Source of the DNA: Auanema rhodensis | Taxonomy: Eukaryota > Nematoda > Chromadorea > Rhabditida > Rhabditidae | Assembly: GCA_964057225.1 (NCBI GenBank) | Contig: OZ059899.1 | Location: forward strand, 9,672,001 to 9,736,000 | Length of the DNA: 64,000 nt | Direction: 5' to 3' | Shown here: in pieces, positions 38,587 through 51,647 of the stretch | Layout of the letters: each line of letters begins with the position of its first letter | Numbering within the stretch: the first letter of the stretch is position 1 | Made by a program: the position numbers and the translations under genes | The notes under the pieces: generated by a model | Database searches by the model: none | Seen by the model: only the letters and a program-made list of their open reading frames with translations | Told to the model about the DNA's origin: nothing

Positions 38587-38659
38587 GGCCGCGTGGCGCA
38601 ATGGATAACGCGTCTGCCTACGGAGCAGAAGATTGTAGGTTCGAATCCTGCCGTGGTCG
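38587..38659 (+). tRNA. tRNA-Arg-ACG: tRNA-Arg(ACG), array copy 33
   Basis: Consensus copy; partner of copy 38 in the 3865-bp repeat. Confidence 0.96.
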
Positions 38660-39604
38660 TAAATTTTTTTCATTTCAATTGTCACATATAAAAATCGAAT
38701 TTATCTTTTTCAACGATCATTTTTGCAATGTGTCATAAGAATTTCATAGTTGAACAAAACGTTTTTCAAGAAGTTTTTTTGTTGTCAACATATAAATTTT
38801 CCTGGAATTCGAGAGCATTTGGGATGGAAATTAGAAAGAAAAGAACTAGTTTTTCCTACTTTAAAACAAACAATAAGAAATAAAATAAAAAAGATTGTTA
38901 GATATCCAATTTAAACTTATACATTTACTTCGATAAAGAGCCTATTAGTTTGAAATTTTATGTCTTACAGTTCTCCAACAGAACAGACTGATCCTGATTT
39001 CTCTATGATTACATAAAACTCTCGTTTGATATAAAAAAAGAAGAGGAATAACGTTTCCAGGATGTCAATGATATCGAATCTAGTGATATTGTAGAAAAAT
39101 GTAATGTCAGCTCCATAGTTTTTCTCTTAATTTCTCTCATCACAATAGTCTTAGTTTTTTTTCATAAGAGTTTCTGAAATCTTAGTTGAACAAGGCATTA
39201 TATATCTTTTTCTGGAATTCGAAAGCATTTGGGATGGAAATTAGAAAGAAAAGAACTAGTTTTTCCTACTTCAAAACAAACAATAAGAAATAAAATGAAA
39301 AAGATTGTTAGATATCCAATTTAAACTTATACATTCACTTCGATAAAGAGCCTATTAGTTTGAAATTTTATGTCTTACAGTTCTCCAACACAACAGACTG
39401 ATCCTGATTTCTCTATGATTACATAAATCTCTCGTTTGATATACAAAAAAGAGAGGAATAACGTTTCCAGGATATCAATGATATCGAATCTAGTGATATT
39501 GTAGAAAAATGTAATGTCAGCTCCATAGTTTTTCTCTTAATTTCTCTCATCACAATAGTCTTAGTTTTTTTTTCATAAGAGTTTCTGAAATCTTAGTTGA
39601 ACAA

Positions 39605-39677
39605 GGCCGCGTGGCGCAATGGATAACGCGTCTGCCTACGGAGCAGAAGATTGTAGGTTCGAATCCTGCCGTGGTCG
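39605..39677 (+). tRNA. tRNA-Arg-ACG: tRNA-Arg(ACG), array copy 34
   Basis: Consensus copy; partner of copy 39. Confidence 0.96.
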
Positions 39678-40214
39678 TAAATTTTTTTCATTTCAATTGT
39701 CACATATAAAAATCGAATTTATCTTTTTCAACGATCATTTTTGCAATGTGTCATAAGAATTTCATAGTTGAACAAAACGTTTTTCAAGAAGTTTTTTTGT
39801 TGTCAACATATAAATTTTCCTGGAATTCGAGAGCATTTGGGATGGAAATTAGAAAGAAAAAAACTAGTTTTTCCTACTTTAAAACAAACAATAAGAAATA
39901 AAATAAAAAAGATTGTTAGATATCCAATTTAAACTTATACATTTACTTCGATAAAGAGCCTATTAGTTTGAAATTTTATGTCTTACAGTTCTCCAACAGA
40001 ACAGACTGATCCTGATTTCTCTATGATTACATAAAACTCTCGTTTGATATAAAAAAAGAAGAGGAATAACGTTTCCAGGATGTCAATGATATCGAATCTA
40101 GTGATATTGTAGAAAAATGTAATGTCAGCTCCATAGGTTTTCTCTTAATTTCTCTCATCACAATATTCTTAGTTTTTTTTTCTCATAAGAGTTTCTGAAA
40201 TCTTAGTTGAACAA

Positions 40215-40287
40215 GGCCGCGTGGCGCAATGGATAACGCGTCTGCCTACGGAGCAGAAGATTGTAGGTTCGAATCCTGCCGTGGTCG
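40215..40287 (+). tRNA. tRNA-Arg-ACG: tRNA-Arg(ACG), array copy 35
   Basis: Consensus copy; partner of copy 40. Confidence 0.96.
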
Positions 40288-40822
40288 TAAATTTTTTTCA
40301 TTTCACTTGACATTTACAAAAATCGAATTTATCTTCTTCAACCATTATTTTTGCAATGTGTCATAAGAATTTCACAGTTGAACAAAACGTTTTTTAAGAA
40401 GTTTTTTTGTTGTCAACATATATATTTTCCTGGAATTTGAAAGCATTTGGGATGGAAATTAGAAAGAAAAGAACTAGTTTTTCCTACTTCAAAACAAACA
40501 ATAAGAAATAAAATGAAAAAGATTGTTGGATATCCAATTTAAACTTATACATTTACTTTGATAAAGAGCCTATTAGATTGAAATTTTATGTCTTACAGTT
40601 CTCCAACAGAACAGACTGGTCCTGATTTTTCTACGATTACAAAAAACTCTCGTTTGATATAAAAAAAGGAGAGGAATAACGTTTCCAGGATGTCAATGAT
40701 ATCGAATCTAGTGATATTGTAGAAAAATGTAATGTCAGCTCCATAGTTTTTCTCTTAATTTCTCTCATCACAATAGTCTTAGTTTTTTTTTCATAAGAGT
40801 TTCTGAAATCTTAGTTGAACAA

Positions 40823-40895
40823 GGCCGCGTGGCGCAATGGATAACGCGTCTGCCTACGGAGCAGAAGATTGTAGGTTCGAATCCTGCCGTGGTCG
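40823..40895 (+). tRNA. tRNA-Arg-ACG: tRNA-Arg(ACG), array copy 36
   Basis: Consensus copy; partner of copy 41. Confidence 0.96.
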
Positions 40896-41432
40896 TAAAT
40901 TTTTTTCATTTCAATTGTCACATATAAAAATCAAATTTATCTTTTTCAACGATCATTTTTGCAATGTGTCATAAGAATTTCATAGTTGAACAAAACGTTT
41001 TTTAAGAAGTTTTTTTGTTGTCAACATATAAATTTTCCTGGAATTCGAGAGCATTTGGGATGGAAATTAGAAAGAAAAGAACTAGTTTTTCCTACTTTGA
41101 AACAAACAATAAAAAATAAAATAAAAAAGATTGTTAGATATCTAATTTAAACTTATACATTTACTTCGATAAAGAGCCTATTAGTTTGAAATTTTATGTC
41201 TTACAGTTCTCCAACAGAACAGACTGATCCTGATTTCTCTATGATTACATAAAACTCTCGTTTGATATAAAAAAAGAAGAGGAATAACGTTTCCAGGATG
41301 TCAATGATATCGAATCTAGTGATATTGTAGAAAAATGTAATGTCAGCTCCATAGGTTTTCTCTTAATTTCTCTCATCACAATATTCTTAGTTTTTTTTTC
41401 TCATAAGAGTTTCTGAAATCTTAGTTGAACAA

Positions 41433-41505
41433 GGCCGCGTGGCGCAATAGATAACGCGTCTGCCTACGGAGCAAAAGATTGTAGGTTCGAATCCTGCCGT
41501 GGTCG
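41433..41505 (+). tRNA. tRNA-Arg-ACG: tRNA-Arg(ACG), array copy 37, probable pseudo-tRNA
   Basis: Two changes: G to A at nt 17 (AATAG), which alters the A box and one of the D-loop G pair, and G42 to A, giving a C28-A42 mismatch in the anticodon stem. Probably decayed. Confidence 0.82.
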
Positions 41506-42451
41506 TAAATTTTTTTCATTTCACTTGTCATCGAATAAAATTCGAATTTATCTTTTTCAACGATTATTTTTGCATCGTGTCATAAGAATTTCACAGTTGA
41601 ACAAAACGTTTTTTAAGAAGTTTTTTTGTTGTCAACATATATATTTTCCTGGAATTCGAAAGCATTTGGGATGGAAATTAGAAAGAAAAGAACTAGTTTT
41701 TCCTACTTTAAAACAAACAATAAGAAATAAAATAAAAAAGATTGTTAGATATCCAATTTAAACTTATACATTTACTTCGATAAAGAGCCTATTAGTTTGA
41801 AATTTTATGTCTTACAGTTCTCCAACAGAACAGACTGATCCTGATTTCTCTATGATTACATAAAACTCTCGTTTGATATAAAAAAAGGAGAGGAATAACG
41901 TTTCCAGGATGTCAATGATATCGAATCTAGTGATATTGTAGAAAAATGTAATGTCAGCTCCATAGGTTTTCTCTTAATTTCTCTCATCACAATAGTCTTA
42001 GTTTTTTTTCATAAGAGGTTCTGAAATCTTAGTTGAACAAGGCATTATATATCTTTTTCTGGAATTCGAAAGCATTTGGGATGGAAATTAGAAAGAAAAG
42101 AACTAGTTTTTCCTACTTCAAAACAAACAATAAGAAATAAAATGAAAAAGATTGTTAGATATCCAATTTAAACTTATACATTCACTTCGATAAAGAGCCT
42201 ATTAGTTTGAAATTTTATGTCTTACAGTTCTCCAACACAACAGACTGATCCTGATTTCTCTATGATTACATAAATCTCTCGTTTGATATACAAAAAAGAG
42301 AGGAATAACGTTTCCAGGATATCAATGATATCGAATCTAGTGATATTGTAGAAAAATGTAATGTCAGCTCCATAGTTTTTCTCTTAATTTCTCTCATCAC
42401 AATAGTCTTAGTTTTTTTTTCATAAGAGTTTCTGAAATCTTAGTTGAACAA

Positions 42452-42524
42452 GGCCGCGTGGCGCAATGGATAACGCGTCTGCCTACGGAGCAGAAGATTG
42501 TAGGTTCGAATCCTGCCGTGGTCG
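42452..42524 (+). tRNA. tRNA-Arg-ACG: tRNA-Arg(ACG), array copy 38
   Basis: Consensus copy, first of the second 3865-bp unit. Confidence 0.96.
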
Positions 42525-43469
42525 TAAATTTTTTTCATTTCAATTGTCACATATAAAAATCGAATTTATCTTTTTCAACGATCATTTTTGCAATGTGTCA
42601 TAAGAATTTCATAGTTGAACAAAACGTTTTTCAAGAAGTTTTTTTGTTGTCAACATATAAATTTTCCTGGAATTCGAGAGCATTTGGGATGGAAATTAGA
42701 AAGAAAAGAACTAGTTTTTCCTACTTTAAAACAAACAATAAGAAATAAAATAAAAAAGATTGTTAGATATCCAATTTAAACTTATACATTTACTTCGATA
42801 AAGAGCCTATTAGTTTGAAATTTTATGTCTTACAGTTCTCCAACAGAACAGACTGATCCTGATTTCTCTATGATTACATAAAACTCTCGTTTGATATAAA
42901 AAAAGAAGAGGAATAACGTTTCCAGGATGTCAATGATATCGAATCTAGTGATATTGTAGAAAAATGTAATGTCAGCTCCATAGTTTTTCTCTTAATTTCT
43001 CTCATCACAATAGTCTTAGTTTTTTTTCATAAGAGTTTCTGAAATCTTAGTTGAACAAGGCATTATATATCTTTTTCTGGAATTCGAAAGCATTTGGGAT
43101 GGAAATTAGAAAGAAAAGAACTAGTTTTTCCTACTTCAAAACAAACAATAAGAAATAAAATGAAAAAGATTGTTAGATATCCAATTTAAACTTATACATT
43201 CACTTCGATAAAGAGCCTATTAGTTTGAAATTTTATGTCTTACAGTTCTCCAACACAACAGACTGATCCTGATTTCTCTATGATTACATAAATCTCTCGT
43301 TTGATATACAAAAAAGAGAGGAATAACGTTTCCAGGATATCAATGATATCGAATCTAGTGATATTGTAGAAAAATGTAATGTCAGCTCCATAGTTTTTCT
43401 CTTAATTTCTCTCATCACAATAGTCTTAGTTTTTTTTTCATAAGAGTTTCTGAAATCTTAGTTGAACAA

Positions 43470-43542
43470 GGCCGCGTGGCGCAATGGATAACGCGTCTGC
43501 CTACGGAGCAGAAGATTGTAGGTTCGAATCCTGCCGTGGTCG
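43470..43542 (+). tRNA. tRNA-Arg-ACG: tRNA-Arg(ACG), array copy 39
   Basis: Consensus copy. Confidence 0.96.
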
Positions 43543-44079
43543 TAAATTTTTTTCATTTCAATTGTCACATATAAAAATCGAATTTATCTTTTTCAACGAT
43601 CATTTTTGCAATGTGTCATAAGAATTTCATAGTTGAACAAAACGTTTTTCAAGAAGTTTTTTTGTTGTCAACATATAAATTTTCCTGGAATTCGAGAGCA
43701 TTTGGGATGGAAATTAGAAAGAAAAAAACTAGTTTTTCCTACTTTAAAACAAACAATAAGAAATAAAATAAAAAAGATTGTTAGATATCCAATTTAAACT
43801 TATACATTTACTTCGATAAAGAGCCTATTAGTTTGAAATTTTATGTCTTACAGTTCTCCAACAGAACAGACTGATCCTGATTTCTCTATGATTACATAAA
43901 ACTCTCGTTTGATATAAAAAAAGAAGAGGAATAACGTTTCCAGGATGTCAATGATATCGAATCTAGTGATATTGTAGAAAAATGTAATGTCAGCTCCATA
44001 GGTTTTCTCTTAATTTCTCTCATCACAATATTCTTAGTTTTTTTTTCTCATAAGAGTTTCTGAAATCTTAGTTGAACAA

Positions 44080-44152
44080 GGCCGCGTGGCGCAATGGATA
44101 ACGCGTCTGCCTACGGAGCAGAAGATTGTAGGTTCGAATCCTGCCGTGGTCG
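44080..44152 (+). tRNA. tRNA-Arg-ACG: tRNA-Arg(ACG), array copy 40
   Basis: Consensus copy, flank reads CACTTGACATTTAC as in copies 10, 16 and 35. Confidence 0.96.
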
Positions 44153-44687
44153 TAAATTTTTTTCATTTCACTTGACATTTACAAAAATCGAATTTATCTT
44201 CTTCAACCATTATTTTTGCAATGTGTCATAAGAATTTCACAGTTGAACAAAACGTTTTTTAAGAAGTTTTTTTGTTGTCAACATATATATTTTCCTGGAA
44301 TTTGAAAGCATTTGGGATGGAAATTAGAAAGAAAAGAACTAGTTTTTCCTACTTCAAAACAAACAATAAGAAATAAAATGAAAAAGATTGTTGGATATCC
44401 AATTTAAACTTATACATTTACTTTGATAAAGAGCCTATTAGATTGAAATTTTATGTCTTACAGTTCTCCAACAGAACAGACTGGTCCTGATTTTTCTACG
44501 ATTACAAAAAACTCTCGTTTGATATAAAAAAAGGAGAGGAATAACGTTTCCAGGATGTCAATGATATCGAATCTAGTGATATTGTAGAAAAATGTAATGT
44601 CAGCTCCATAGTTTTTCTCTTAATTTCTCTCATCACAATAGTCTTAGTTTTTTTTTCATAAGAGTTTCTGAAATCTTAGTTGAACAA

Positions 44688-44760
44688 GGCCGCGTGGCGC
44701 AATGGATAACGCGTCTGCCTACGGAGCAGAAGATTGTAGGTTCGAATCCTGCCGTGGTCG
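44688..44760 (+). tRNA. tRNA-Arg-ACG: tRNA-Arg(ACG), array copy 41
   Basis: Consensus copy. Confidence 0.96.
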
Positions 44761-45297
44761 TAAATTTTTTTCATTTCAATTGTCACATATAAAAATCAAA
44801 TTTATCTTTTTCAACGATCATTTTTGCAATGTGTCATAAGAATTTCATAGTTGAACAAAACGTTTTTTAAGAAGTTTTTTTGTTGTCAACATATAAATTT
44901 TCCTGGAATTCGAGAGCATTTGGGATGGAAATTAGAAAGAAAAGAACTAGTTTTTCCTACTTTGAAACAAACAATAAAAAATAAAATAAAAAAGATTGTT
45001 AGATATCTAATTTAAACTTATACATTTACTTCGATAAAGAGCCTATTAGTTTGAAATTTTATGTCTTACAGTTCTCCAACAGAACAGACTGATCCTGATT
45101 TCTCTATGATTACATAAAACTCTCGTTTGATATAAAAAAAGAAGAGGAATAACGTTTCCAGGATGTCAATGATATCGAATCTAGTGATATTGTAGAAAAA
45201 TGTAATGTCAGCTCCATAGGTTTTCTCTTAATTTCTCTCATCACAATATTCTTAGTTTTTTTTTCTCATAAGAGTTTCTGAAATCTTAGTTGAACAA

Positions 45298-45370
45298 GGC
45301 CGCGTGGCGCAATAGATAACGCGTCTGCCTACGGAGCAAAAGATTGTAGGTTCGAATCCTGCCGTGGTCG
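45298..45370 (+). tRNA. tRNA-Arg-ACG: tRNA-Arg(ACG), array copy 42, probable pseudo-tRNA
   Basis: Carries the same two substitutions as copy 37 (nt 17 and nt 42), inherited through the 3865-bp duplication. Confidence 0.82.
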
Positions 45371-46317
45371 TAAATTTTTTTCATTTCACTTGTCATCGAA
45401 TAAAATTCGAATTTATCTTTTTCAACGATTATTTTTGCATCGTGTCATAAGAATTTCACAGTTGAACAAAACGTTTTTTAAGAAGTTTTTTTGTTGTCAA
45501 CATATATATTTTCCTGGAATTCGAAAGCATTTGGGATGGAAATTAGAAAGAAAAGAACTAGTTTTTCCTACTTTAAAACAAACAATAAGAAATAAAATAA
45601 AAAAGATTGTTAGATATCCAATTTAAACTTATACATTTACTTCGATAAAGAGCCTATTAGTTTGAAATTTTATGTCTTACAGTTCTCCAACAGAACAGAC
45701 TGATCCTGATTTCTCTATGATTACATAAAACTCTCGTTTGATATAAAAAAAGGAGAGGAATAACGTTTCCAGGATGTCAATGATATCGAATCTAGTGATA
45801 TTGTAGAAAAATGTAATGTCAGCTCCATAGGTTTTCTCTTAATTTCTCTCATCACAATAGTCTTAGTTTTTTTTCATAAGAGGTTCTGAAATCTTAGTTG
45901 AACAAGGCATTATATATCTTTTTCTGGAATTCGAAAGCATTTGGGATGGAAATTAGAAAGAAAAGAACTAGTTTTTCCTACTTTAAAACAAACAATAAGA
46001 AATAAAATAAAAAAGATTGTTAGATATCCAATTTAAACTTATACATTTACTTCGATAAAGAGCCTATTAGTTTGAAATTTTATGTCTTACAGTTCTCCAA
46101 CACAACAGACTGATCCTGATTTCTCTATGATTACATAAAACTCTCGTTTGATATACAAAAAGGAGAGGAATAACGTTTCCAGGATATCAATGATATCGAA
46201 TCTAGTGATATTGTAGAAAAATGTAATGTCAGCTCCATAGGTTTTCTCTTAATTTCTCTCATCACAATATTCTTAGTTTTTTTTCTCATAAGAGTTTCTG
46301 AAATCTTAGTTGAACAA

Positions 46318-46390
46318 GACCGCGTGGCGCAATGGATAACGCGTCTGCCTACGGAGCAGAAGATTGTAGGTTCGAATCCTGCCGTGGTCG
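46318..46390 (+). tRNA. tRNA-Arg-ACG: tRNA-Arg(ACG), array copy 43, A2 acceptor variant
   Basis: Acceptor starts GACCGCG: nt 2 is A, turning the consensus G2-U71 wobble into an A2-U71 pair. Otherwise consensus. Confidence 0.96.
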
Positions 46391-46927
46391 TAAATTTTTT
46401 TCATTTCACTTGTCATTTATAAAAATCGAATTTATCTTGTTCAACGATTATTATTGCAATGTGTCATAAAAATTTCATAGTTGAACAAAACGTTTTTTAA
46501 GAAGTTTTTTTGTTGTCAACATATATATTTTCCTGGAATTCGAAAGCATCTGGGATGGAAATTAGAAAGAAAAGAACTAGTTTTTCCTACTTTAAAACAA
46601 ACAATAAGAAATAAAATAAAAAAGATTGTTAGATATCCAATTTAAACTTATACATTTACTTCGATAAAGAGCCTATTAGTTTGAAATTTTATGTCTTACA
46701 GTTTTCCAACAGAACAGACTAATCCTGATTTCTCTATGATTACATAAAACTCTCGTTTGATATAAAAAAAGAAGAGGAATAACGTTTCCAGGATGTCAAT
46801 GATATCGAATCTAGTGATATTGTAGAAAAATGTAATGTCAGCTCCATAGGTTTTCTCTTAATTTCTCTCATCACAATATTCTTAGTTTTTTTTTCTCATA
46901 AGAGTTTCTGAAATCTTAGTTGAACAA

Positions 46928-47000
46928 GGCCGCGTGGCGCAAGGGATAACGCGTCTGCCTACGGAGCAGAAGATTGTAGGTTCAAATCCTGCCGTGGTCG
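46928..47000 (+). tRNA. tRNA-Arg-ACG: tRNA-Arg(ACG), array copy 44, D- and T-loop variant
   Basis: T16 to G (AAGGG) in the A box and G57 to A in the T loop (TTCAAAT). Compact unit; the next tRNA is 365 bp on. Stems are intact. Confidence 0.88.
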
Positions 47001-47292
47001 TAAATTTTTTTCATTTCTACATTTACTTCGATAAAGAGCCTCTTAGATTGAAATTTTATGTTTTACAGTTCTCCAACACAACAGACTGATCCTGATTTCT
47101 CTATGATTACATAAAACTCTCGTTTGATATGAAAAAAGGAAAGGAATAACGTTTCCAGGATATCAATGATATCGAATCTAGTGATATTGTAAAAAAATGT
47201 AATGTCAGCTCCATAGGTTTTCTCTTAATTTCTCTCATCACAATTGTCTCAGTTTTTTTCTCATAAGAGTTTCTGAAATCTTAGTTGAACAA

Positions 47293-47365
47293 GGCCGCGT
47301 GGCGCAATGGATAACGCGTCTGCCTACGGAGCAGAAGATTGTAGGTTCGAATCCTGCCGTGGTCG
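47293..47365 (+). tRNA. tRNA-Arg-ACG: tRNA-Arg(ACG), array copy 45
   Basis: Consensus copy. Confidence 0.96.
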
Positions 47366-47900
47366 TAAATTTTTTTCATTTCACTTGTCATTTACAAAAA
47401 TCGAATTTATCTTCTTCAACCATTATTTTTGCAATGTGTCATAAGAATTTCACAATTGAACAAAACGTTTATTAAGAAGTTTTTTTGTTGTCAACATATA
47501 TATTTTCCTGAAATTCGAAAGCATTTGGGATGAAAATTAGAAAGAAAAGAACTAGTTTTTCCTACTTTAAAACAAACATTAAGAAATAAAATAAAAAAGA
47601 TTGTTGGATATCCAATTTAAACTTATACATTTACTTTGATAAAGAGCCTATTAGATTGAAATTTTATGTCTTACGGTTCTCCAACAGAACAGACTGGTCC
47701 TGATTTTTCTACGATTACAAAAAACTCTCGTTTGATATGAAAAAAGGAAAGGAATAACGTTTCCAGGATATCAATGATATCGAATCTAGTGATATTGTAA
47801 AAAAATGTAATGTCAGCTCCATAGTTTTTCTCTTAATTTCTCTCATCACAATAGTCTTAGTTTTTTTTTCATAAGAGTTTCTGAAATCTTAGTTGAACAA

Positions 47901-47973
47901 GGCCGCGTGGCGCAATGGATAACGCGTCTGCCTACGGAGCAGAAGATTGTAGGTTCGAATCCTGCCGTGGTCG
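47901..47973 (+). tRNA. tRNA-Arg-ACG: tRNA-Arg(ACG), array copy 46
   Basis: Consensus copy, CAATTGTCACATA flank type. Confidence 0.96.
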
Positions 47974-48922
47974 TAAATTTTTTTCATTTCAATTGTCACA
48001 TATAAAAATCGAATTTATCTTTTTCAACGATCATTTTTGCAATGTGTCATAAGAATTTCATAGTTGAACAAAACGTTTTTTAAGAAGTTTTTTTGTTGTC
48101 AACATATATATTTTCCTGAAATTCGAAAGCATTTGGGATGAAAATTAGAAAGAAAAGAACTAGTTTTTCCTACTTTAAAACAAACAATAAGAAATAAAAT
48201 AAAAAAGATTGTTAGATATCCAATTTAAACTTATACATTTACTTCGATGAAGAGCCTATTAGTTTGAAATTTTATGTCTTACAGTTCTCCAACAGAACAG
48301 ACTGATCCTGATTTCTCTATGATTACATAAAACTCTCGTTTGATATAAAAAAAGGAGAGGAATAACGTTTCCAGGATGTCAATGATATCGAATCTAGTGA
48401 TATTGTAGAAAAATGTAATGTCAGCTCCATAGGTTTTCTCTTAATTTCTCTCATCACAATATTCTTAGTTTTTTTTTCTCATAAGAGTTTCTGAAATCTT
48501 AGTTGAACAAGGCATTATATATCTTTTTCTGGAATTTGAAAGCATTTGGGATGGAAATTAGAAAGAAAAGAACTAGTTTTTCCTACTTTAAAACAAACAA
48601 TAAGAAATAAAATGAAAAAGATTGTTAGATATCCAATTTAAACTTATACATTTACTTCGATAAAGAGCCTATTAGTTTGAAATTTTATGTCTTACAGTTC
48701 TCCAACACAACAGACTGATCCTGATTTCTCTATGATTACATAAAACTCTCGTTTGATATACAAAAAGGAGAGGAATAACGTTTCCAGGATATCAATGATA
48801 TCGAATCTAGTGATATTGTAGAAAAATGTAATGTCAGCTCCATAGGTTTTCTCTTAATTTCTCTCATCACAATATTCTTAGTTTTTTTTCTCATAAGAGT
48901 TTCTGAAATCTTAGTTGAACAA

Positions 48923-48995
48923 GACCGCGTGGCGCAATGGATAACGCGTCTGCCTACGGAGCAGAAGATTGTAGGTTCGAATCCTGCCGTGGTCG
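48923..48995 (+). tRNA. tRNA-Arg-ACG: tRNA-Arg(ACG), array copy 47, A2 acceptor variant
   Basis: GACCGCG acceptor with A2-U71 pair. Confidence 0.96.
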
Positions 48996-49531
48996 TAAAT
49001 TTTTTTCATTTCACTTGTCATTTATAAAAATCGAATTTATCTTCTTCAACGATTTTTTTTGCAATGTGTCATAAAAATTTCATAGTTGAACAAAACGTTT
49101 TTTAAGAAGTTTTTTTGTTGTCAACATATATATTTTCCTGGAATTCGAAAGCATCTGGGATGGAAATTAGAAAGAAAAGAACTAGTTTTTCCTACTTTAA
49201 AACAAACAATAAGAAATAAAATAAAAAAGATTGTTAGATATCCAATTTAAACTTATACATTTACTTCGATAAAGAGCCTATTAGTTTGAAATTTTATGTC
49301 TTACAGTTCTCCAACAGAACAGACTGATCCTGATTTCTCTATGATTACATAAAACTCTCGTTTGATATAAAAAAAGGAGAGGAATAACGTTTCCAGGATA
49401 TCAATGATATCGAATCTAGTGATATTGTAAAAAATTGTAATGTCAGCTCCATAGGTTTTCTCTTAATTTTTCTCATCACAATTGTCTTAGTTTTTTTTCT
49501 CATAAGAGTTTCTGAAATCTTAGTTGAACAA

Positions 49532-49604
49532 GGCCGCGTGGCGCAATGGATAACGCGTCTGCCTACGGAGCAGAAGATTGTAGGTTCGAATCCTGCCGTG
49601 GTCG
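49532..49604 (+). tRNA. tRNA-Arg-ACG: tRNA-Arg(ACG), array copy 48
   Basis: Consensus copy. Confidence 0.96.
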
Positions 49605-50965
49605 TAAATTTTTTTCATTTCACTTGTCATTTACAAAAATCGAATTTATCTTCTTCAACCATTATTTTTGCAATGTGTCATAAGAATTTCACAGTTGAAC
49701 AGAACGTTTTTTAAGAAGTTTTTTTGTTGTCAACATATATATTTTCCTGAAATTCGAAAGCATTTGGGATGAAAATTAGAAAGAAAAGAACTAGTTTTTC
49801 CTACTTTAAAACAAACAATAAGAAATAAAATAAAAAAGATTGTTAGATATCCAATTTAAACTTATACATTTACTTCAATAAAGAGCCTATTAGTTTGAAA
49901 TTTTATGTCTTACAGTTCTCCAACAGAACAGACTGATCCTGATTTCTCTATGATTACATAAAACTCTCGTTTGATATAAAAAAAGGAGAGGAATAACGTT
50001 TCCAGGATGTCAATGATATCGAATCTAGTGATATTGTAGAAAAATGTAATGTCAGCTCCATAGGTTTTCTCTTAATTTCTCTCATCACAATATTCTTTGT
50101 TTTTTTTTCTCATAAGAGTTTCTGAAATCTTAGTTGAACAAGGCATTATATATCTTTTTCTGGAATTCGAAAGCATTTGGGATGGAAATTAGAAAGAAAA
50201 GAACTAGTTTTTCCTACTTTAAAACAAACAATAAGAAATAAAATGAAAAAGATTGTTAGATATCCAATTTAAACTTATACATTTACTTCGATAAAGAGCC
50301 TATTAGTTTGAAATTTTATGTCTTACAGTTCTCCAACACAACAGACTGATCCTGATTTCTCTATGATTACATAAAACTCTCGTTTGATATACAAAAAGGA
50401 GAGGAATAACGTTTCCAGGATATCAATGATATCGAATCTAGTGATATTGTAGAAAAATGTAATGTCAGCTCCATAGGTTTTCTCTTAATTTCTCTCATCA
50501 CAATTTTCTTAGTTTTTTTTCTCATAAGAGTTTCTGAAATCTTAGTTGAACAAGGCATTATATATCTTTTTCTGGAATTTGAAAGCATTTGGGATGGAAA
50601 TTAGAAAGAAAAGAACTAGTTTTTCCTACTTTAAAACAAACAATAAGAAATAAAATGAAAAAGATTGTTAGATATCCAATTTAAACTTATACATTTACTT
50701 CGATAAAGAGCCTATTAGTTTGAAATTTTATGTCTTACAGTTCTCCAACACAACAGACTGATCCTGATTTCTCTATGATTACATAAAACTCTCGTTTGAT
50801 ATACAAAAAGAAGAGGAATAACGTTTCCAGGATATCAATGATATCGAATCTAGTGATATTGTAGAAAAATGTAATGTCAGCTCCATAGGTTTTCTCTTAA
50901 TTTCTCTCATCACAATATTCTTAGTTTTTTTTCTCATAAGAGTTTCTGAAATCTTAGTTGAACAA

Positions 50966-51038
50966 GACCGCGTGGCGCAATGGATAACGCGTCTGCCTAC
51001 GGAGCAGAAGATTGTAGGTTCGAATCCTGCCGTGGTCG
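50966..51038 (+). tRNA. tRNA-Arg-ACG: tRNA-Arg(ACG), array copy 49, A2 acceptor variant
   Basis: GACCGCG acceptor, 2043 bp from copy 47. Confidence 0.96.
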
Positions 51039-51574
51039 TAAATTTTTTTCATTTCACTTGTCATTTATAAAAATCGAATTTATCTTCTTCAACGATTTTT
51101 TTTGCAATGTGTCATAAAAATTTCATAGTTGAACAAAACGTTTTTTAAGAAGTTTTTTTGTTGTCAACATATATATTTTCCTGGAATTCGAAAGCATCTG
51201 GGATGGAAATTAGAAAGAAAAGAACTAGTTTTTCCTACTTTAAAACAAACAATAAGAAATAAAATAAAAAAGATTGTTAGATATCCAATTTAAACTTATA
51301 CATTTACTTCGATAAAGAGCCTATTAGTTTGAAATTTTATGTCTTACAGTTCTCCAACAGAACAGACTGATCCTGATTTCTCTATGATTACATAAAACTC
51401 TCGTTTGATATAAAAAAAGGAGAGGAATAACGTTTCCAGGATATCAATGATATCGAATCTAGTGATATTGTAAAAAATTGTAATGTCAGCTCCATAGGTT
51501 TTCTCTTAATTTTTCTCATCACAATTGTCTTAGTTTTTTTTCTCATAAGAGTTTCTGAAATCTTAGTTGAACAA

Positions 51575-51647
51575 GGCCGCGTGGCGCAATGGATAACGCG
51601 TCTGCCTACGGAGCAGAAGATTGTAGGTTCGAATCCTGCCGTGGTCG
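51575..51647 (+). tRNA. tRNA-Arg-ACG: tRNA-Arg(ACG), array copy 50
   Basis: Consensus copy, 2043 bp from copy 48. Confidence 0.96.

Larger units (their letters stand above)
38172..45903. repeat. 3865-bp higher-order repeat, two copies
   Basis: Copy A runs from about 38172 and copy B from about 42038, each with five tRNAs at matching spacings (1018, 610, 608, 610, then 1019-1020 bp). The unusual tRNA variant at 41433 recurs at 45298, as does the CATCGAATAAAATTCG flank. The two copies look almost identical, suggesting a recent duplication. Confidence 0.92.

Noticed and set aside
2674-45626. Recurrent 63-78 codon plus-strand ORFs after the tRNAs (downstream of at least 17 copies)
   Set aside because: They recur only because the unit is repeated. 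Start codons and frame are lost in many units by single substitutions, and composition is that of the AT-rich flank. No selection on the frame is evident.
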